Source: Capsicum annuum
Taxonomy: Eukaryota; Streptophyta; Magnoliopsida; Solanales; Solanaceae
Direction of reading: 5' to 3'
Assembly (NCBI RefSeq): GCF_002878395.1
Contig: NW_025856392.1
Coordinates: 20,904 to 84,903, forward strand
DNA length: 64,000 bases
Shown: positions 34,052 to 47,699 of the stretch, piece by piece
How the letters are laid out: every line of letters begins with the position of its first letter
Numbering within the stretch: position 1 is the stretch's first letter
Program-made: the position numbers and the translations under genes
Notes under the pieces: generated by a model
What the model saw: the letters and a program-made list of their open reading frames with translations, nothing else
What the model was told of the DNA's origin: nothing
Database searches by the model: none

Positions 34052-35099
34052 CATGTATATATATATATATATAAGTCAACATTACCCCTAAGATTAGTGG
34101 AGAACACCATCCTCATACATTAGGGAAACTATAGCATTCTTATACAAGCTATAAGACTACAAGTGAACAACCCAAGGATTCTAAGCCAATGCCATAACAT
34201 TATAGTAAACAAGTTCAATTGCCTAATCAACCAACTAATCTCAATGTTCACCATTTAATCAACTATCATCTAAAATCCCCACCCAATATCTCAAGATATT
34301 ATTAATTATATTACAAACAAGATCAATCTAGCCTACAGGTAAGCCCAACCTATCATGAGTTCAAGCAACTCACGAACCAATGAGATTTTTATTTCCCTTC
34401 CATGAAGTTTCCTCTACCAGAAGCAATTCTATCAATATTTTAATCTAAGGATTACAACAAAAACCATAATAACTATTATGGCACCATTATGCGATGGGTT
34501 TCAAATTGACACTAAAAGCTCACTTAGGTTTTACCCTTGGATAGGAGTTTACAAGACCAACCAATAACCTAAATATCTTTACGGAGTAAAAACCATTAAG
34601 TAATTAGAGTCAATCACTAAATTTTGGAGATACAATTGACCCATAATGATTTAGGGGTTTCGGGACAAGAAAACATTAAATAAACACCAAATTAGATGAA
34701 TTCTTACCTTAGATTATAGCAAGATTAAATCACATAAGTTGTTTAAGTTCCAATTCAATCCACAAGTCTAACTTAGGGGATTTCACACTCTATTAGGGTT
34801 TTAGGTTAAGAGAGAAGCACATAATACACAAAATTTGTACAAGACAATACTTAAATATGGATCAAACAACCCTCTGATGCTATAGTTATGGCAACACAGT
34901 CACGGTGCCCCGGTTCATGCTATGCATGGATAAAGCTTAGCACTTGGTTCCATGATTTGGCCAATACCTCAAGATATATCTAGGGTCCATTTTGAATAAG
35001 ATATGTAACCCCATAGTTTTCAATGTGTTGGATGAAGTGGCTCTGTCAGATTTTGCATACGAGGCTATTCTACTAAAGTCTTATTTAGTGGTAAATTAG
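33941..35099 (-). repeat. F LTR flank, second copy
   Basis: It matches 13054-14207 throughout, including the AT microsatellite (34022-34073), and ends in attag (35095-35099) just before C2. Confidence 0.8.
34022..34073. repeat. AT microsatellite, second copy
   Basis: A run of TA units interrupted by TATG and CATG; the counterpart of 13136-13175, about 12 bp longer. Confidence 0.9.
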
Positions 35100-35175
35100 T
35101 GTAATACCCCATACTTTTTCATAGCTAATTTCATCTCAAGAATGTCTAGTATTGTCTTCTAAATTGATGATGATT
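35100..35175 (+). repeat. C2 5' LTR, first 76 bp
   Basis: It matches 14208-14283 and ends in tgatt, the same B insertion site as in C1. Confidence 0.9.
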
Positions 35176-37592
35176 TGTAATACCCCATATTTTCATGCTA
35201 GAATTCTAATCATTGTTCCTGCGCATCTAAGCTCTTATCCAAGTGATTATCACATGAATATAAGTTGAATGATCATTTTCCTAGTATATGGAGTATTTTA
35301 TATGTGAAAAATGTTTATTGCAATGACTTAGAACAAGGTTGAGCTAAGACCAATTGATTCATCCAAAGTTTGACATTTGATTCTACAAGGGTAAAATTCA
35401 AACATGCATATCTCTTAATATACGTGAAATTTTTCATACATAGACCTAATAAATTATAGATAATTGAATTAGCTTTCCAAATATACCAATTTCATCAAAA
35501 TGAAACACCCGAGCAAGAAGTTATACCTTTCCCAAGTAGATTGTGTTGCCTAACCAATCGCACATGGCTTCTGAAATAGCTGTACGATAAGCAATGCGGC
35601 ACATACTTAAATTTGTGCGATAATCAATGCGGTGCAAACTTAAATATGTGCGATAAGTAATGCAGCGCATACTTAAATGTGTGCGATAAGCAAAGAGCCG
35701 CATACCTCACTTCTAAGTGACAAAAACACCTTAATATATGTCTATAACACGGGATTAAAATCACATAACACCAAAATAAGTTTACTTTCTCACAAAATCA
35801 GCAAGAACAATCTTTAGGATTTCAACATAAAAACCCCAATAGCTAGAGATTCAACCGTGAGAATTCTATAATTTTTACATATTAGGAATCCCCATTATGA
35901 AGGCTACCAGTGACACTCAAAAGTTCATGAGTAGCATTACGTCATTCAAAAACTCATTCAGATCTTCAAGTTTAAGGTATGTGGGGATTTTCAATAAGAA
36001 CAACCTTTCGTTCTTTTGCCCAAAATTTGTATTGTTTTACCAAGATATATGATTTTACATGCTCTACTTATGAATTTGATATGCAAATTCGAAATCTATA
36101 TTCTTGTTTAAGATGTGATAATATTTTTGATGTTTTGAAGATGAATTTCATGAGCGTTGATGTGAATATTCATGATTAAAGATAAATTTCCAGATTTTTG
36201 TATAAATCATACATGTTTGATATATAAAGTGTGAATCTTGAAATGTTTTGATCAAGTATTGATATATGGGTTGTTGAACCTGATTTTATTTTCTATTTTG
36301 TTGAAGTAATGTGTTATATACACTTTGAGATTGGATTGATTTGACCTTTAGGTCTTGAAGGAGTTATTTTTCAACTCAAATAAGAAAAGAACTGAACATT
36401 TTGATTTATTATAAAAAAGGTGTAGCGTGATGGCTCCCGATATGAATTGTTGAATTGTGTTGTTGCGGTTGTTTTTTTGAAATGATTTGAGCTCAGTCTA
36501 GGAGTAGTCTTTAGAACAGAGTGGGAGGTATAGATGTTATTGGTGCTTCCCTAGAACTATGTGTCCCTCTAGGATGTGAGCCTAAGGTTGTTTGATATAG
36601 CCATCACTAGTGAACAAAAGATTAAGGTCCTACTCTCATGGCAAGGATAGGACAACTCTCCCCAATGTGGGTTGGATGTTGGACTCCATGTAGCTCACAT
36701 AGTTTATGTCAGTTGTAAGAGACTCTCAATATTTGTGTGTGTATTCTTCTATCTAATATGAAAAGTCTTATTCTTCTATCTGAGATGAAAACATATTTGT
36801 TTGAAAGACTGAGTTTGAGAAAGTCATTGGTTTCAAAAGATTTAATGAACATATATTCCAAACAAAATTATTATAAGATTTGATTGCTTTGATGATTTGA
36901 AATTGAGATAGAAGTGAATTCTGATTTATTATGATGACTCACAGGTTTCACCCGATATAATTTACTCTCTTATGATTATGATGATTTTTAATTCGAGATA
37001 AGTGAGTAATTTATATTAGCATACATAATTTTATAAACTGTGATGATATTAAGATATTATTTTATATATGCATTGCACCCCTATATGCTCAGTACATTTC
37101 CATGGTACTGACCCATATATTCGTATGTGGGATACATTTTCTCGAAATGTAGGTACAAAGTATAGTGTACATCTTTAGATCCATTCAGTTCGTGATATCT
37201 AGTCAGCAGGTGATGAGTCCTTTTGATTCAAGGGCTTGAGTTAGTTATACAGTTTGAGAAGTGTTGTATTTTCTTTATTCAGTCGTATTGATTTATGTTA
37301 GTCGAGAGCCATGACCCGGCTACCTACAGTTAGTACTAGTAGAGGCTTCATAGATAGTAAGTAGAAGTTGATGTATTCCATTTTAGTTTTGGTTGTAATA
37401 GTAGAGTTGTAATCTTATAAATTTAGTTTTGTATCTATCATATACAGAAAAGAGTTATTTTCCATAGATTTGTAAAGATTTATAATTTTTATTTAGTTGT
37501 TTATATGTTATGCCAGTAGAAGGGTTACCTTAGGATCACTTGTGATCCTAAGTACTGTGTGACGTCTTGGGACCCAATTTTGGGGTGTTACA
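35176..37592 (+). repeat. B2 5' LTR
   Basis: 2417 bp, TGTAATACCCC to GTGTTACA. It carries about four minisatellite units (35578-35705) and the tetraloop hairpin (37112-37131, cccatata-ttcg-tatgtggg). Confidence 0.9.
35578..35705 (+). repeat. 33-bp minisatellite in B2 5' LTR
   Basis: Four units with the 'gcgataagcaatg' core. It corresponds to 14645-14780. The minus-strand frame here is a by-product of the repeat. Confidence 0.9.
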
Positions 37593-37596
37593 AACT

Positions 37597-37608
37597 TGGT
37601 ATCAGTGC
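37597..37608 (+). other. B2 primer binding site
   Basis: TGGTATCAGTGC, one base off the initiator tRNA-Met match, four bases after the LTR end. Confidence 0.88.
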
Positions 37609-40600
37609 ACATAGTTCAAGTGTCCTAGGGTTATCTATAAAGCCGTGTCTAGTAGAGTCTTGCGGAAAGGTACGGAGACGTCTGCACTTTTCTTTGAGAG
37701 GCTACAGGGCTTTTAGGAAATGTCTCCATCCATTCTTTCAAGTCTTAAATCGTGCAATAGAAAAGTTGTCCAAGAAACTTATACAGATTCTCATCTTACT
37801 CTAGTCAGGCCATCTCTGCCTTATTTTCGAGGTGTCCAAAATAGTTGAAATTAATTTTCCATAGATAGTTATGGAATTGGAAGAGAGCTACAAAAGTATC
37901 CTATCAGTACTTTTGAGTTCCAAAAATTAAAGTGCTTTATTAGGCCTGAAGAAATTATGACCTAAGCTCAAGTCAAATATGCCTTCAAATTTCTCCTCAA
38001 AATCCATAATGATAATTTATACTTCTCTATCTATGTACTGTTCTAGAGGTAACATGTTCGGCAAGTTCTAATTTCCTACCCAGATAGTGCTCTTATATTT
38101 GCTAGCAGAAGTTTCAGAAGTTTCAGAAAGTGGCTTGAGAAGAGCCTTCTAGTGTGTTATAAGTCCTTCAAATTTAAGTTATGCCCTCGTTCTTATGAGT
38201 TATTTAATTAAGACAAAGTAAGATATATTCTTAGATCGTTGACTGTTTTGTGTCAAGTTTCTATCTCTTGTATTATGTAATCTTGTTATCATTATGTTTG
38301 TGAAAAATCAAAGTCTAGTGAAGCCGTGTGAGTCCTATTTCAATTCAGTAGCATACTTGCTTTGTTATTCATATAATTTTCTTAATCAAAATACAAAACC
38401 AAAGTCTAGTAAAGCTGTGTGAGGCCTATTTTGATTTACTAGCAACTTGTTTATCTTGTTGTTCTGGTGTTAGTTGAATGTATGGGTTTTTGTGTAGTGA
38501 CAAAAGTAGTAAAGTTTAGTTGAAAGTCTTGTGTTAGTTAAACTTGTGGGTTTAGAAGTGTAGTGGCAAAAATGGTGGTAAGGGCAATTTATTGAATATG
38601 TATAGCTAAAGTTTTTGTTAGGATTGAATTAGTAATGAAGTGATATACACTTCTTTGTTAATTTAGTAAAGTTAGAGAAGCAGATTATTAGTTAAGGTGG
38701 ATTGTTGTTTGCTTAAAGTATGAAAAGAGTTATTGATGGTATTTGTTGTGCTAGGAAAGTATAGGTTTTGATGGAAGTACTTGGTCGTTGAGTATTGTTA
38801 ATTTAGGCTTTCCTGAGATTGCAAGAAGAAGTTTAGTTAAAATTTATAGAGCTATGAAAGTAATTTAGGTATGAAGATGGATAAATAGTAATGATATGGA
38901 GTAGGAGGATGTGTTAACAGATTATGAGTAAGATAGGCCATATGATTATGATCGATTGTCATTGTGTACTAGTTTTTCTTAATGCTATAATCTATAGTTT
39001 TGAAGTGAAAATTGTGTGTGAGATTAGGTTGTAAATCATGTTTAGCTCTAGACATTAAGTTTGAACAGTTGATGGTTCGGTTATTGATTCTAGTTATGTG
39101 GAGGTGATCTAGTTGGCATGAACAGCATATGCAAGAGTATAAGATCATGTGTTTGTAATTAAGTATGGTGTAGAGGTGTGCCCATGGTGCTATAGGGATG
39201 TATTATTTTTTAGGATTATTGCATAATGTATGGTTAATAGTAAAGTTGAGTTGCTAGGTGGATAAAGGCTAGTTAGATAATTTATATTGTTCTTGATAGC
39301 TAAGTTAAGGAGTTATGATTGAAGATGTTGAGTCTTTTTAGTATGATTTTATTTTCATGGTTTGGGAAAAATATAAGTATAGAAGTGTGATCTTGGTAGG
39401 CTATGATTATGTGATTAGAGATGTAGATATGGTTGCAAATGAGAGTGTAAGTCTTTGATGATGATTATTGAAGCTAGGAAGTTAAGGAGGTCATATGGAT
39501 GGGTTGTTCAAGAATGAAGTTTGTAAGTTCGAAATTAGTTTATTCTTGTAAGTTTAGCATTTATTTGTAGATCTTATAATGATGAAGTTATGGCTTAATC
39601 TCGAGAATATGTGAAGTATGCCTTTAGGGGTATTTGCCTTAAAGTTATATGTGATTTTTAGTGATAGGCTTGAATGTCATGCTGGGTATAAGATGATGAA
39701 TGCAATATACACTAGTGAATCCATATCAAGAGTTTTAAATTAGTCATTGAAGTTGTAAGGCATATTATGATTAGGGTGTGAGCTCTAAGAAGATATAGAA
39801 TACTGAACCTTGTGGTTTGGACTAGTATTGTGGTTTGGCATGTTGTATCTTGTGATTTAGTGTTAGGCTTGATCATGGTGAGAGAACTTAGTTTAGTTTA
39901 GACCTTAGTAGAAAGATTTCGTAGTACCAATATGAGAATTGTAAGTTGAATCAAATAAGTATGGTATTTAAGGGGAATAGTATAGTAGACAGAGCATTTG
40001 AGAAATTATGCTAAGCTTGAAATTAAGAAGTTGCGTTGCCTATGGCCTAGAAATCCTATCGTAGTTTATGAGTTATATTATTATATTCCATACTATAGAG
40101 TTATATTAATGTTGTAATTCCTTAGTCGAATGTCTTGTTCAGAGCATGCCCAAAATTCTTTGCTCCCTAATGTCTGTAGAATTTCATAGAAAAGTACTAA
40201 AGAAATACTCCATTTGAGTGTGGATAGTCAGTATGATCCAGTCCATATAGCCTATAATATAGTTTAGCAAGCAAGGAGTTAAGCTTCTATAGATTCTTAA
40301 TTTTCCAGCTAGTCTTACTATTCATAGTGTTATACGTATGTACATTCCAACAGGCAATGTGTTTGTGTGCAATTAAATTATGAATTCAGCTCAGTCAATG
40401 TATCAATTCCAGTTTCAGATATTAAGTCAAGATTTAGTTCGTAAGTATCCTGTGTACTATCACAGTCTCTTCCTAGTATTTTCATCAAATTATTATCATT
40501 CAGGGACGAACTATCCCAAGAGGGGGATCTTGTAATACCCCGTGTTTTCATGTCATAAACCTCTCATCCTTTCTCATGAGATCAGATCCAGTGCAAAGTA

Positions 40601-40803
40601 ATTGCTACTCATCAGTTGACACTCTCGTTTCTATCTTAGCCATATAGTTATTTTTTCTGGAGGATTCATGCACTTGCAGACCAGTTCAGTAGCTCATTAT
40701 TCTTGAGATGCAGTGGTTCAGTTCTATCAGTTACATATGATAGGTTGACGACTAATATTCCTCTGTGTTTTATGTTAATTATCCACATTTGAAAATAAAT
40801 GTT
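37609..40803 (+). other. B2 non-coding internal domain
   Basis: It is colinear with the B1 interior. It has a single copy of the 72-bp segment (about 38218-38290), two hairpins (38315-38351, 38406-38442) and the extra PPT/LTR-start module (about 40514-40800). No coding frame of note occurs. Confidence 0.8.
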
Positions 40804-40819
40804 CCCAAGGAGGAGATAA
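40804..40819 (+). other. B2 polypurine tract
   Basis: 'cccaaggaggagataa' immediately precedes TGTAATACCCC. Confidence 0.85.
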
Positions 40820-43143
40820 TGTAATACCCCATATTTTCATAATAGAATTCTAACCGTCGTTCCTGTGCATCTAAGCTCTAATCCAAGTGATTCTCATATA
40901 AATACAAGTTTCATGGTCATTATCCTAGTCTATGAAGTACTTAAGAGGTGAAAAATGTTTATAGAAATGACATAGAATAAGGTTGAGCTAAGACTAATTG
41001 ATTCATCCGAAGTTTACAATTCAATTCTACTAAGTTCAACTTAAAATGTGTATATCTCTTAATATACATGGTATTTATCATCCCAATACATATCAAATTG
41101 TAGATAATTGATTTATCTTTCCAACGATACCAATTTCTGTAAAATTTGACACCTGAGCAAGGAGTTATAACTTAGCAAAGTAGAGTGCGTCGCCTAACCA
41201 ATCGTACATGCCTACTGGAATAGGTGTTCGATAAGCAATGCGGTGCATACTTAAATGTCTGCGATAAGCAATGCAGCGCATACATAAATATGTGCGATAA
41301 GAAATGCATTGCATACCTTACCTCCAAGTGCAAAAAACACCCCTATATAAATATATGACACGAGATTAAATTCCCAAAACACCAAAATAATTTTACTTTC
41401 TCTCAAAATTACAAAGAACAACCTTTAGGGTTTCAACATAAAAACCCCAATAACTAGAGATTCAACCGTGAGAATTCTATAATTTTCACATAATCAGAAT
41501 CCCTTTTACGAAGGAAACCAGTGACACTCAAAATTTCATATATAGTATTACATCATTCGGAAAGCCATTCAAAGCTTCAAGTTTAAGTTATGTGGAGTTT
41601 TTCAACAAGAACACCCTTTCGGTCTTGTGCCCAAAATTTGTATTATTTTACAAAGATATATGATTTTACATGCTCTACTTATGAGTTTGAGATAGAAATT
41701 TGAAATCTATATTCTTGTTGAAGAAGTTATAATATTTTTGATGTTTTGAAGATGAATTTCATGAGCGTTAATGTGAATATTCATGGTTAAAGATAAATTT
41801 CCAGATTTTCGTATGAATCATACATGTTTGATATATAAAGTTTGAATCTTGAAATGTTTTGATCGAGTATTGATATATGGGTTGTTGAACCGGATTTGAT
41901 TTTATATTTTGTTGAAGTAATGTGTTATATAAACTTTGATATTGGATTTATTTGACCTTTTGGTCTTGAAGGAGTTATTTTTGAACTCAAATGAGAAAAG
42001 AAATCCACATTTTAATTTATTATGAAAAAGGGGTAGCATTATGGCTCCCGATATGAATTATTGAACTGCGTTGTTGTGGATTTTCTTTTGAAATGATCTG
42101 AGCTCAGTTCGGGAGTAGTCTTTAGAACTGAGTGGGAGGTATAGCTATGATTGGTACCTCCCTAGAACCACGTGCCCCCATAGGATGTGATCCTAAGGAT
42201 GATTGATATAGTCATCACTAGTGAACAAAAGATTAAGGTCCTACTCGGATGACAAGGATAGGACAGCTCTCTCCAACGTGGGTTGGACGTTGGACTCCAT
42301 GTAACTCACTTGGTTTACGTAAGTTGTAAGAGACTCCCAATATGTGTGTGTGTATTCTACTATCTAATATGAAAAGTCTTATTCTTCTATCTGAGATGAA
42401 AACATATTTGTTTCAAAGACTGAGTTTGAGGAAGTCATTATTTTGAAAGATTTAATGGACATATATTCCAAATAGAATTGTTATGAGATTTGATTTCTTT
42501 GATGATTTGGAATTGAGATGGAAGTGAATTGCAATTTATTATGATGACTCAAATGTTTCACCCGATATATTTTTTTGTCTTATGATTATGATGATTTTTA
42601 ATTCGAGCTAAGTGAGTCATTTATATCAGCATGCATAATTTTATAAATTGTGATGATATTAAGATATTATTTTATACATGCATTGCACCCCTATATGCTC
42701 GATACGTTTCCATGGTACTGACCCACATATTTGTATGTGGGCAACATATTTGTATTCTTTTGATTCAAAGACTTGAGTTAGTTAAACCGTTTGAGAAGTG
42801 CTGTATTTTCTTTATTCAGTCGTATTGAGTTGGGTTAGTCGGGAGTCATGACCCGGCTACCTATAGTCAGTACTAGTAGAGGCTTCATAACAGTCAGTAG
42901 AAGTTGATGTATTCCGTTCCAGTTTTGGTTCTAAAACCAGAGTTGTAATCTTGTAAATTTAGTTTTGTATCTATTATATTCAGAAAAGAGTTATTTTTCA
43001 TAGATTTGTATAGATTTATACTTTTTGTTTAGTTTCTTATGAGTTATGCCAGTAGAAGGGTTAGCTTGGGGTCTCTTAGCTTGGGGTCTCTTGTGATCCT
43101 AAGCACTATGTGACATCCCGGGACTCGATTTTGGGGCGTTACA
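40820..43143 (+). repeat. B2 3' LTR
   Basis: 2324 bp. It carries about three minisatellite units (41215-41318), the hairpin cccacata-tttg-tatgtggg (42722-42741), a deletion of about 60 bp just after it compared with the other B LTRs, and a 15-bp tandem duplication ('ttagcttggggtctc' twice) near 43062-43091. Confidence 0.9.
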
Positions 43144-45676
43144 TCATTATTCCATGAGGAATTTTCAAGATTTTCTTTTTTTGTCAAGTATGAAATTCAA
43201 TAAACTTCCCATCGATATAATATTCGCCCAAATACGATAACCCGTTTAGATGTTACGACTATTTCATGTTCCTATCGTAAAACAATTCAATAGTAGTCAG
43301 TGGCACACCGCGCCAGAAGAGGAAATCCCATTTGGCAAATTCCAGTAGGGGTTCGTAATTATAGAGCATTGCGCCAGGGCCCAAATTCAGAATTGTCTAT
43401 TTTCGAGTGTCTCAGGCCGATTTTCCCTGCGTCGCGCTAAAGTTTCAGGTCACAAAAAAGTGGTAACACGATGGCCCTGCATCGTGGCTTCCCTCAATTT
43501 CTCAATTGTCTAAATCTAGTGACACGGCATGATAGCACTGCATCGCGCTAAAGGTCTAGTTCGGGAAATTTTTCCAATTTTAAAAGACTCATCCAAGGGT
43601 TAAAAGGGTCAATTTCATTCCCCTGTTTAAACCCAATAACACATGATTTAGTTATTGTTCACCAAAAATATACAAGTTTCTCTCAAATTTCCATCAAGAA
43701 CAAGCTAGGGTTTCTATTGGGGATTTGAATTCAAGAAGGTTTCACTATTGATCCTCACTAAATCACGAACTAAGGTATGCATAGTGTTCATTCATGTTCG
43801 ACCATGAAGCCCAAGAATACCTTTTTCTAGATTCAAGTTTATCAATTTTCTTATGAGTTTCATGATTAAGTTGTTATTGTTCATGTGGATGGTGAGAATT
43901 TGGATTCTACTCCATGTTAGGTGATAAATTCTATGTGAGTTAAAGTATTATATATATAGATTCAAGCAAACCTATGACTAAACCCTTGAAATCTGAAATT
44001 TGAATTGACCCATAATTTTTATATATTGTACAATTATGTTTGCATGTACAATGCCTAAAATCTGTTTGATTTAATTCCTAAATGAAGGAAAAGTGCCTAA
44101 ATAGCATGATACCATGAAATCCTCAAGTATTTACAAGTTTATGCCTATCAGATGTTTGATGAAATGCTTCTATAAATGTGGTATGGACTCTGGTGTAAGT
44201 TGTATGTTCAAGTAGGTTATGCTTGGTTCATTTCCTTTCATCGAGTCTTGAGGGTACTTATAACCAAAACATTAACTGTGTGCCTAGAGCCAATTTCATG
44301 TTTTCACGTTTCTCTCAATTAAGCTATGAATCCTCAGACTTCAGACGCTCTTATGACTTAGAAAATCTCGATGATCTAATGAACTCAGTCAGTTGTCAGA
44401 TATCAGTAGTATTTCATCAGTCAACGGTATTCAGTAATTCAACCCATGTTAAGTTGAGTAAATCATGTTTAGAGTCTATTCAGATGGAAGTAGGAATTTG
44501 CACCAAGTGAACCCAAGGATGATAACACATAGTATCAGAAAAGGGTGTGATACTTAGAAGTCATCATTGCGTTCTATAACTATGTAGCCATTATAGGTTG
44601 AGACATCAACACTATCCGATGAGGGTTGATGATGTGGATAAGCACTGTTAGATAAGGGCTCCACCTTCCTCGTATAAGGTACACTATCAGATATGGGTTG
44701 CCCACAATTTGTCCTTACCAGTGGTGCGGTATTGACTCTCTTCTAATTAGGGTTAATGATTGGACCCCAACTCAAACCATAATAGAGTATCAGGGGTAAG
44801 TCGGTTAGATAAATACTTCCCACAGTTTCATGTTATAGAATCAGGACTATCGTATACAGTAAATCAGTCTCAGTAATAGAAATTAAATAGTTCTTTAAAA
44901 TTTAGGATTGTTAGATATGGTCAACTCAGATACAGTTCAGAACTCAGATAGTTCTATCAGATTCAGGACTGTCAGATAAGTCAATAATGTTATCATTCAT
45001 ATCAGTTATTAACATGTTAGGTTATCAGTATTCAGACTCAGTAATCATGTTATCACATTGTCAGTTACAGTCATGTATTTATACATGCATTCTTAGGTTT
45101 ATGTTAGACAGTCAGTTAGCGATAATCATGCATGTGAACCCTTGCATATAGCCTACCTCACATGTGTACTCAGTACATTCAATTTTATTGACGCATTTGC
45201 GCTATGGCTCTTTCTTTTTATGTTACACTATAGATTCAAAGACACGAGATCAAGATCAGTAGTAGATTCTATTTTCAACAGTCATAGTCCAAAGTGAGTC
45301 CTCATCCATCGATGGCATGATTATTTCTTTTATATCTCGTTGATTAGCTTATTAGTTAGAGTTAGTTGAGGATATATCCCATCAACTTCTTATTCAGATT
45401 ATTTAGACATTAGAGGCTTTCAGACTAGATGCAGTCTATCGTGTTTCAGATTTCTATATTTTTAGTTTTGTTTTGGGTAATCTATTACCCCACTTAGATG
45501 TTTTATTATTCAAATTTTATTCAGTAATAACCTTATGGCCTTTCAGTGCATGTTTCTGCATTATCATGTTATATTATAAAGTGTACAGATACAGATATAA
45601 GTCATGGGTTAGCTTGTGGTCTTTCGGGGTCATAAGCACCATGTAGTTTTTTGGACACTAGGTTCGGAGTATTACA
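43144..45676 (+). repeat. C2 5' LTR, remainder
   Basis: It restarts with tcatt and 'attccatgaggaat' and ends GAGTATTACA. It is colinear with 22469-25055. The 95-codon frame at 44223-44510 has no family features. Confidence 0.9.
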
Positions 45677-45680
45677 AACT

Positions 45681-45693
45681 TGGTATCAGAGCC
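45681..45693 (+). other. C2 primer binding site (initiator tRNA-Met)
   Basis: TGGTATCAGAGCC lies four bases after the LTR end and is the best preserved PBS of the C pair. Confidence 0.92.
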
Positions 45694-45742
45694 TAAAGTT
45701 CAATAGATTCCAAAGAAGTCTGAAAGCCGCATCTAGTAGAGT

Positions 45743-45782
45743 CTTGTACATAGGCGTGTTGCACGCCACATTTATGTACAAG
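45743..45782 (+). other. Leader hairpin of C2
   Basis: The outer stem cttgtacata/tatgtacaag (10 bp) and inner stem ggcgtg/cacgcc with a ttg loop are both perfect. It is the best preserved version of the leader fold also seen in C1, D and E1. Confidence 0.65.
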
Positions 45783-45899
45783 AGGCTATAAGATGTTTTA
45801 GGAACAGTTTCCCTTCTTTTGGTATTCAAGTCATGCCAGTGAGCATAATCTCAAGTCAATTGCTCGGTATAATCTGTTTCTCCTTTTCTTCTACCAAAC

Positions 45900-47060
45900 A
45901 TGCCTCTGAAAGAAGAAACAAAATTAGTCAGCCCAAAGATCCTTTGGGCAATCATGTTTCTCATTCGTAGTTTATGGCCGGATTCCATAATATTGTTCAG
46001 TCTGTTGCCACTCAAAAGGAATGGCAAACAGTCATTTCATCCAACATAGTGACCAATTTAGCTGAAACTAGGATTCAGAACTTCTCTCGAATAAATCCTC
46101 CGTCCTTCCTCGAGTCTAAGTTAGATGAGGACCCGCATGAATTCATTGATAAAATTCAGCAGGTGATAGATATCATGGGGGTGACTACTGTTGAGAGTGC
46201 TGAGATAGCTACATATCATTTGTAGGATATGGCTCATACTTGCGTCAAATAGTGGAGGTTAGAGAGTTCAGCTTATGCAGGTCTTATAGAGTGTGAGGAG
46301 TTTATCACTGCATTCTTAGACAGATTCTTTACCCAAGACCTTACAGAGGCTAAGGTGATAGAATTCATCAACCTCAGGTAGGGTCATCAACCTTAGGCAG
46401 GGCAATATGATTGTGAAAGTGTATTCTCTTATGTTTACTTTATTAGCCAGATATTCCCCTCATGTGGTTGCAGATAGCAGAGCCAACATGAGTAAGTTCG
46501 CTTCATGTGTAAATGATAGAATGGTAAATGCGTGTAGATCTACCATGCTCAACAGTGACATAACTTTTGCCAGGCTTATGACTCATGCTTAGCATATATA
46601 GAAGCATAAGATTAAGCAGAGGGAGAAGCATAATAAGAGAGCAAAGACAGGTATTTTCAACTTCGCTCATCCTAAATCAAAAGAAGGAAACCGTTCCATA
46701 TTTCATCCTAAGTCATCAGGTCCAGCCCCTTCTATAGCTAGTGCTCTGGTTCCAAAGTTCAGGAAGGGTAAAAAAGAGAGCGCTAGGGTCTAGGTCTTAA
46801 GGTATTGTTAGAAATGCCAAAACTAATCCCCTTTGTCAGACTTAAGGTAAGAACAACAAGAGTGCTTGCAGAGCTGGTAGCGATGTTTATTTCAATTGAA
46901 GCAAGCCAGGCCATAGAGTCAGAGACTGTCTTCAGTCAGGTTATTAGAGTCATCTTTGCTACTCAACTTAGTCCGATCACCTGAATCAGTAGGGTGCCAC
47001 CACCAGTGCTACTAGTGGGCATCGCCCAAATTGTCTATATGATCTTAAGTCCTGATAGGA
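45900..47060 (+). pseudogene. C2 gag, decayed
   Basis: The ATG at 45900 corresponds to 25279. A clear segment at 45974-46225 (NIVQSVATQKEWQTVIS, then NPPSFLESKLDEDPHEFIDK) is ended by a TAG in place of an expected CAG. A 19-bp tandem duplication near 46367-46404 disrupts the middle. A second open part (46407-46592) holds MSKFASCVNDRMVNACRST. The zinc knuckle near 46885-46925 has Tyr for the first Cys and a stop at the second, as in C1. Confidence 0.8.
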
Positions 47061-47079
47061 TCAGGAAAATTCTCCTGAT

Positions 47080-47690
47080 ATAGTTACTGGTATGTTACAG
47101 ATCTTTTATATGCATGTTTTTGCTTTGCTAAATCCAGGAGCTTCTTTGTCTTTTGTTACTCTCTATATAGCAAGTGATTTTGAAATCAGTCCTAAAATCC
47201 TAGTAGAGCCCTTTTCAGTCTCTACCTCAGTGGGTAAAACGATTATAGGCCGGTGAGTATACAGGAACTGCCCCGTTATGATATTTCAGAAACTCACTTA
47301 GCAAGACTTAGTTGAATTAGAGATGACTAATATTGATGTCATTCTCGACATGGAATGGCTTCATTCCTGCTATGCCACAGTCGACTGCAGAAACAGAATA
47401 GTCCAGTTTCATTTTCTGAATAAACCCGTCATTGAGTTTAAGGGTAGTACTTTAGCATTCAGAGGTTAGCTTTTTTCCTACCTTTGCGATCAAAAAATAA
47501 TATCTAAAGGATGTTCCATTATCTTTTTTGAGTTAAGGACACTAGTTCCAAAACTCCCAGCCTTGAATCAGTTCTAGATGTAGGTGAATATTCAAATGTC
47601 TTTCTCAAAGATCTTCTAAGAATTCCTCCTGAAAGTGAAATGGACTTCGACATTGGTGTTCTTCCAGATACTCAGCCTATATCTGTTCTG
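47080..47690 (+). pseudogene. C2 protease and linker, decayed
   Basis: The catalytic motif reads LLNPGASLSFVT near 47127-47162. The catalytic Asp is Asn and the Ser is Pro, so this copy was inactive even where readable. WLHSCYATVDCRNRIVQ is kept near 47355-47405, better than in C1. Stops separate it from RT. Confidence 0.75.
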
Positions 47691-47699
47691 TAATATAGA

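Larger units (their letters stand above)
35176..43143 (+). mobile_element. B2: duplicate of the non-coding element B1
   Basis: LTRs at 35176-37592 and 40820-43143, PBS at 37597, PPT at 40804-40819, flanks tgatt (35171-35175) and tcatt (43144-43148, one base decayed). The interior (37593-40819, 3227 bp) is non-coding and colinear with B1. It sits at the same base of the C LTR as B1, so it is a by-product of the block duplication. Confidence 0.9.
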
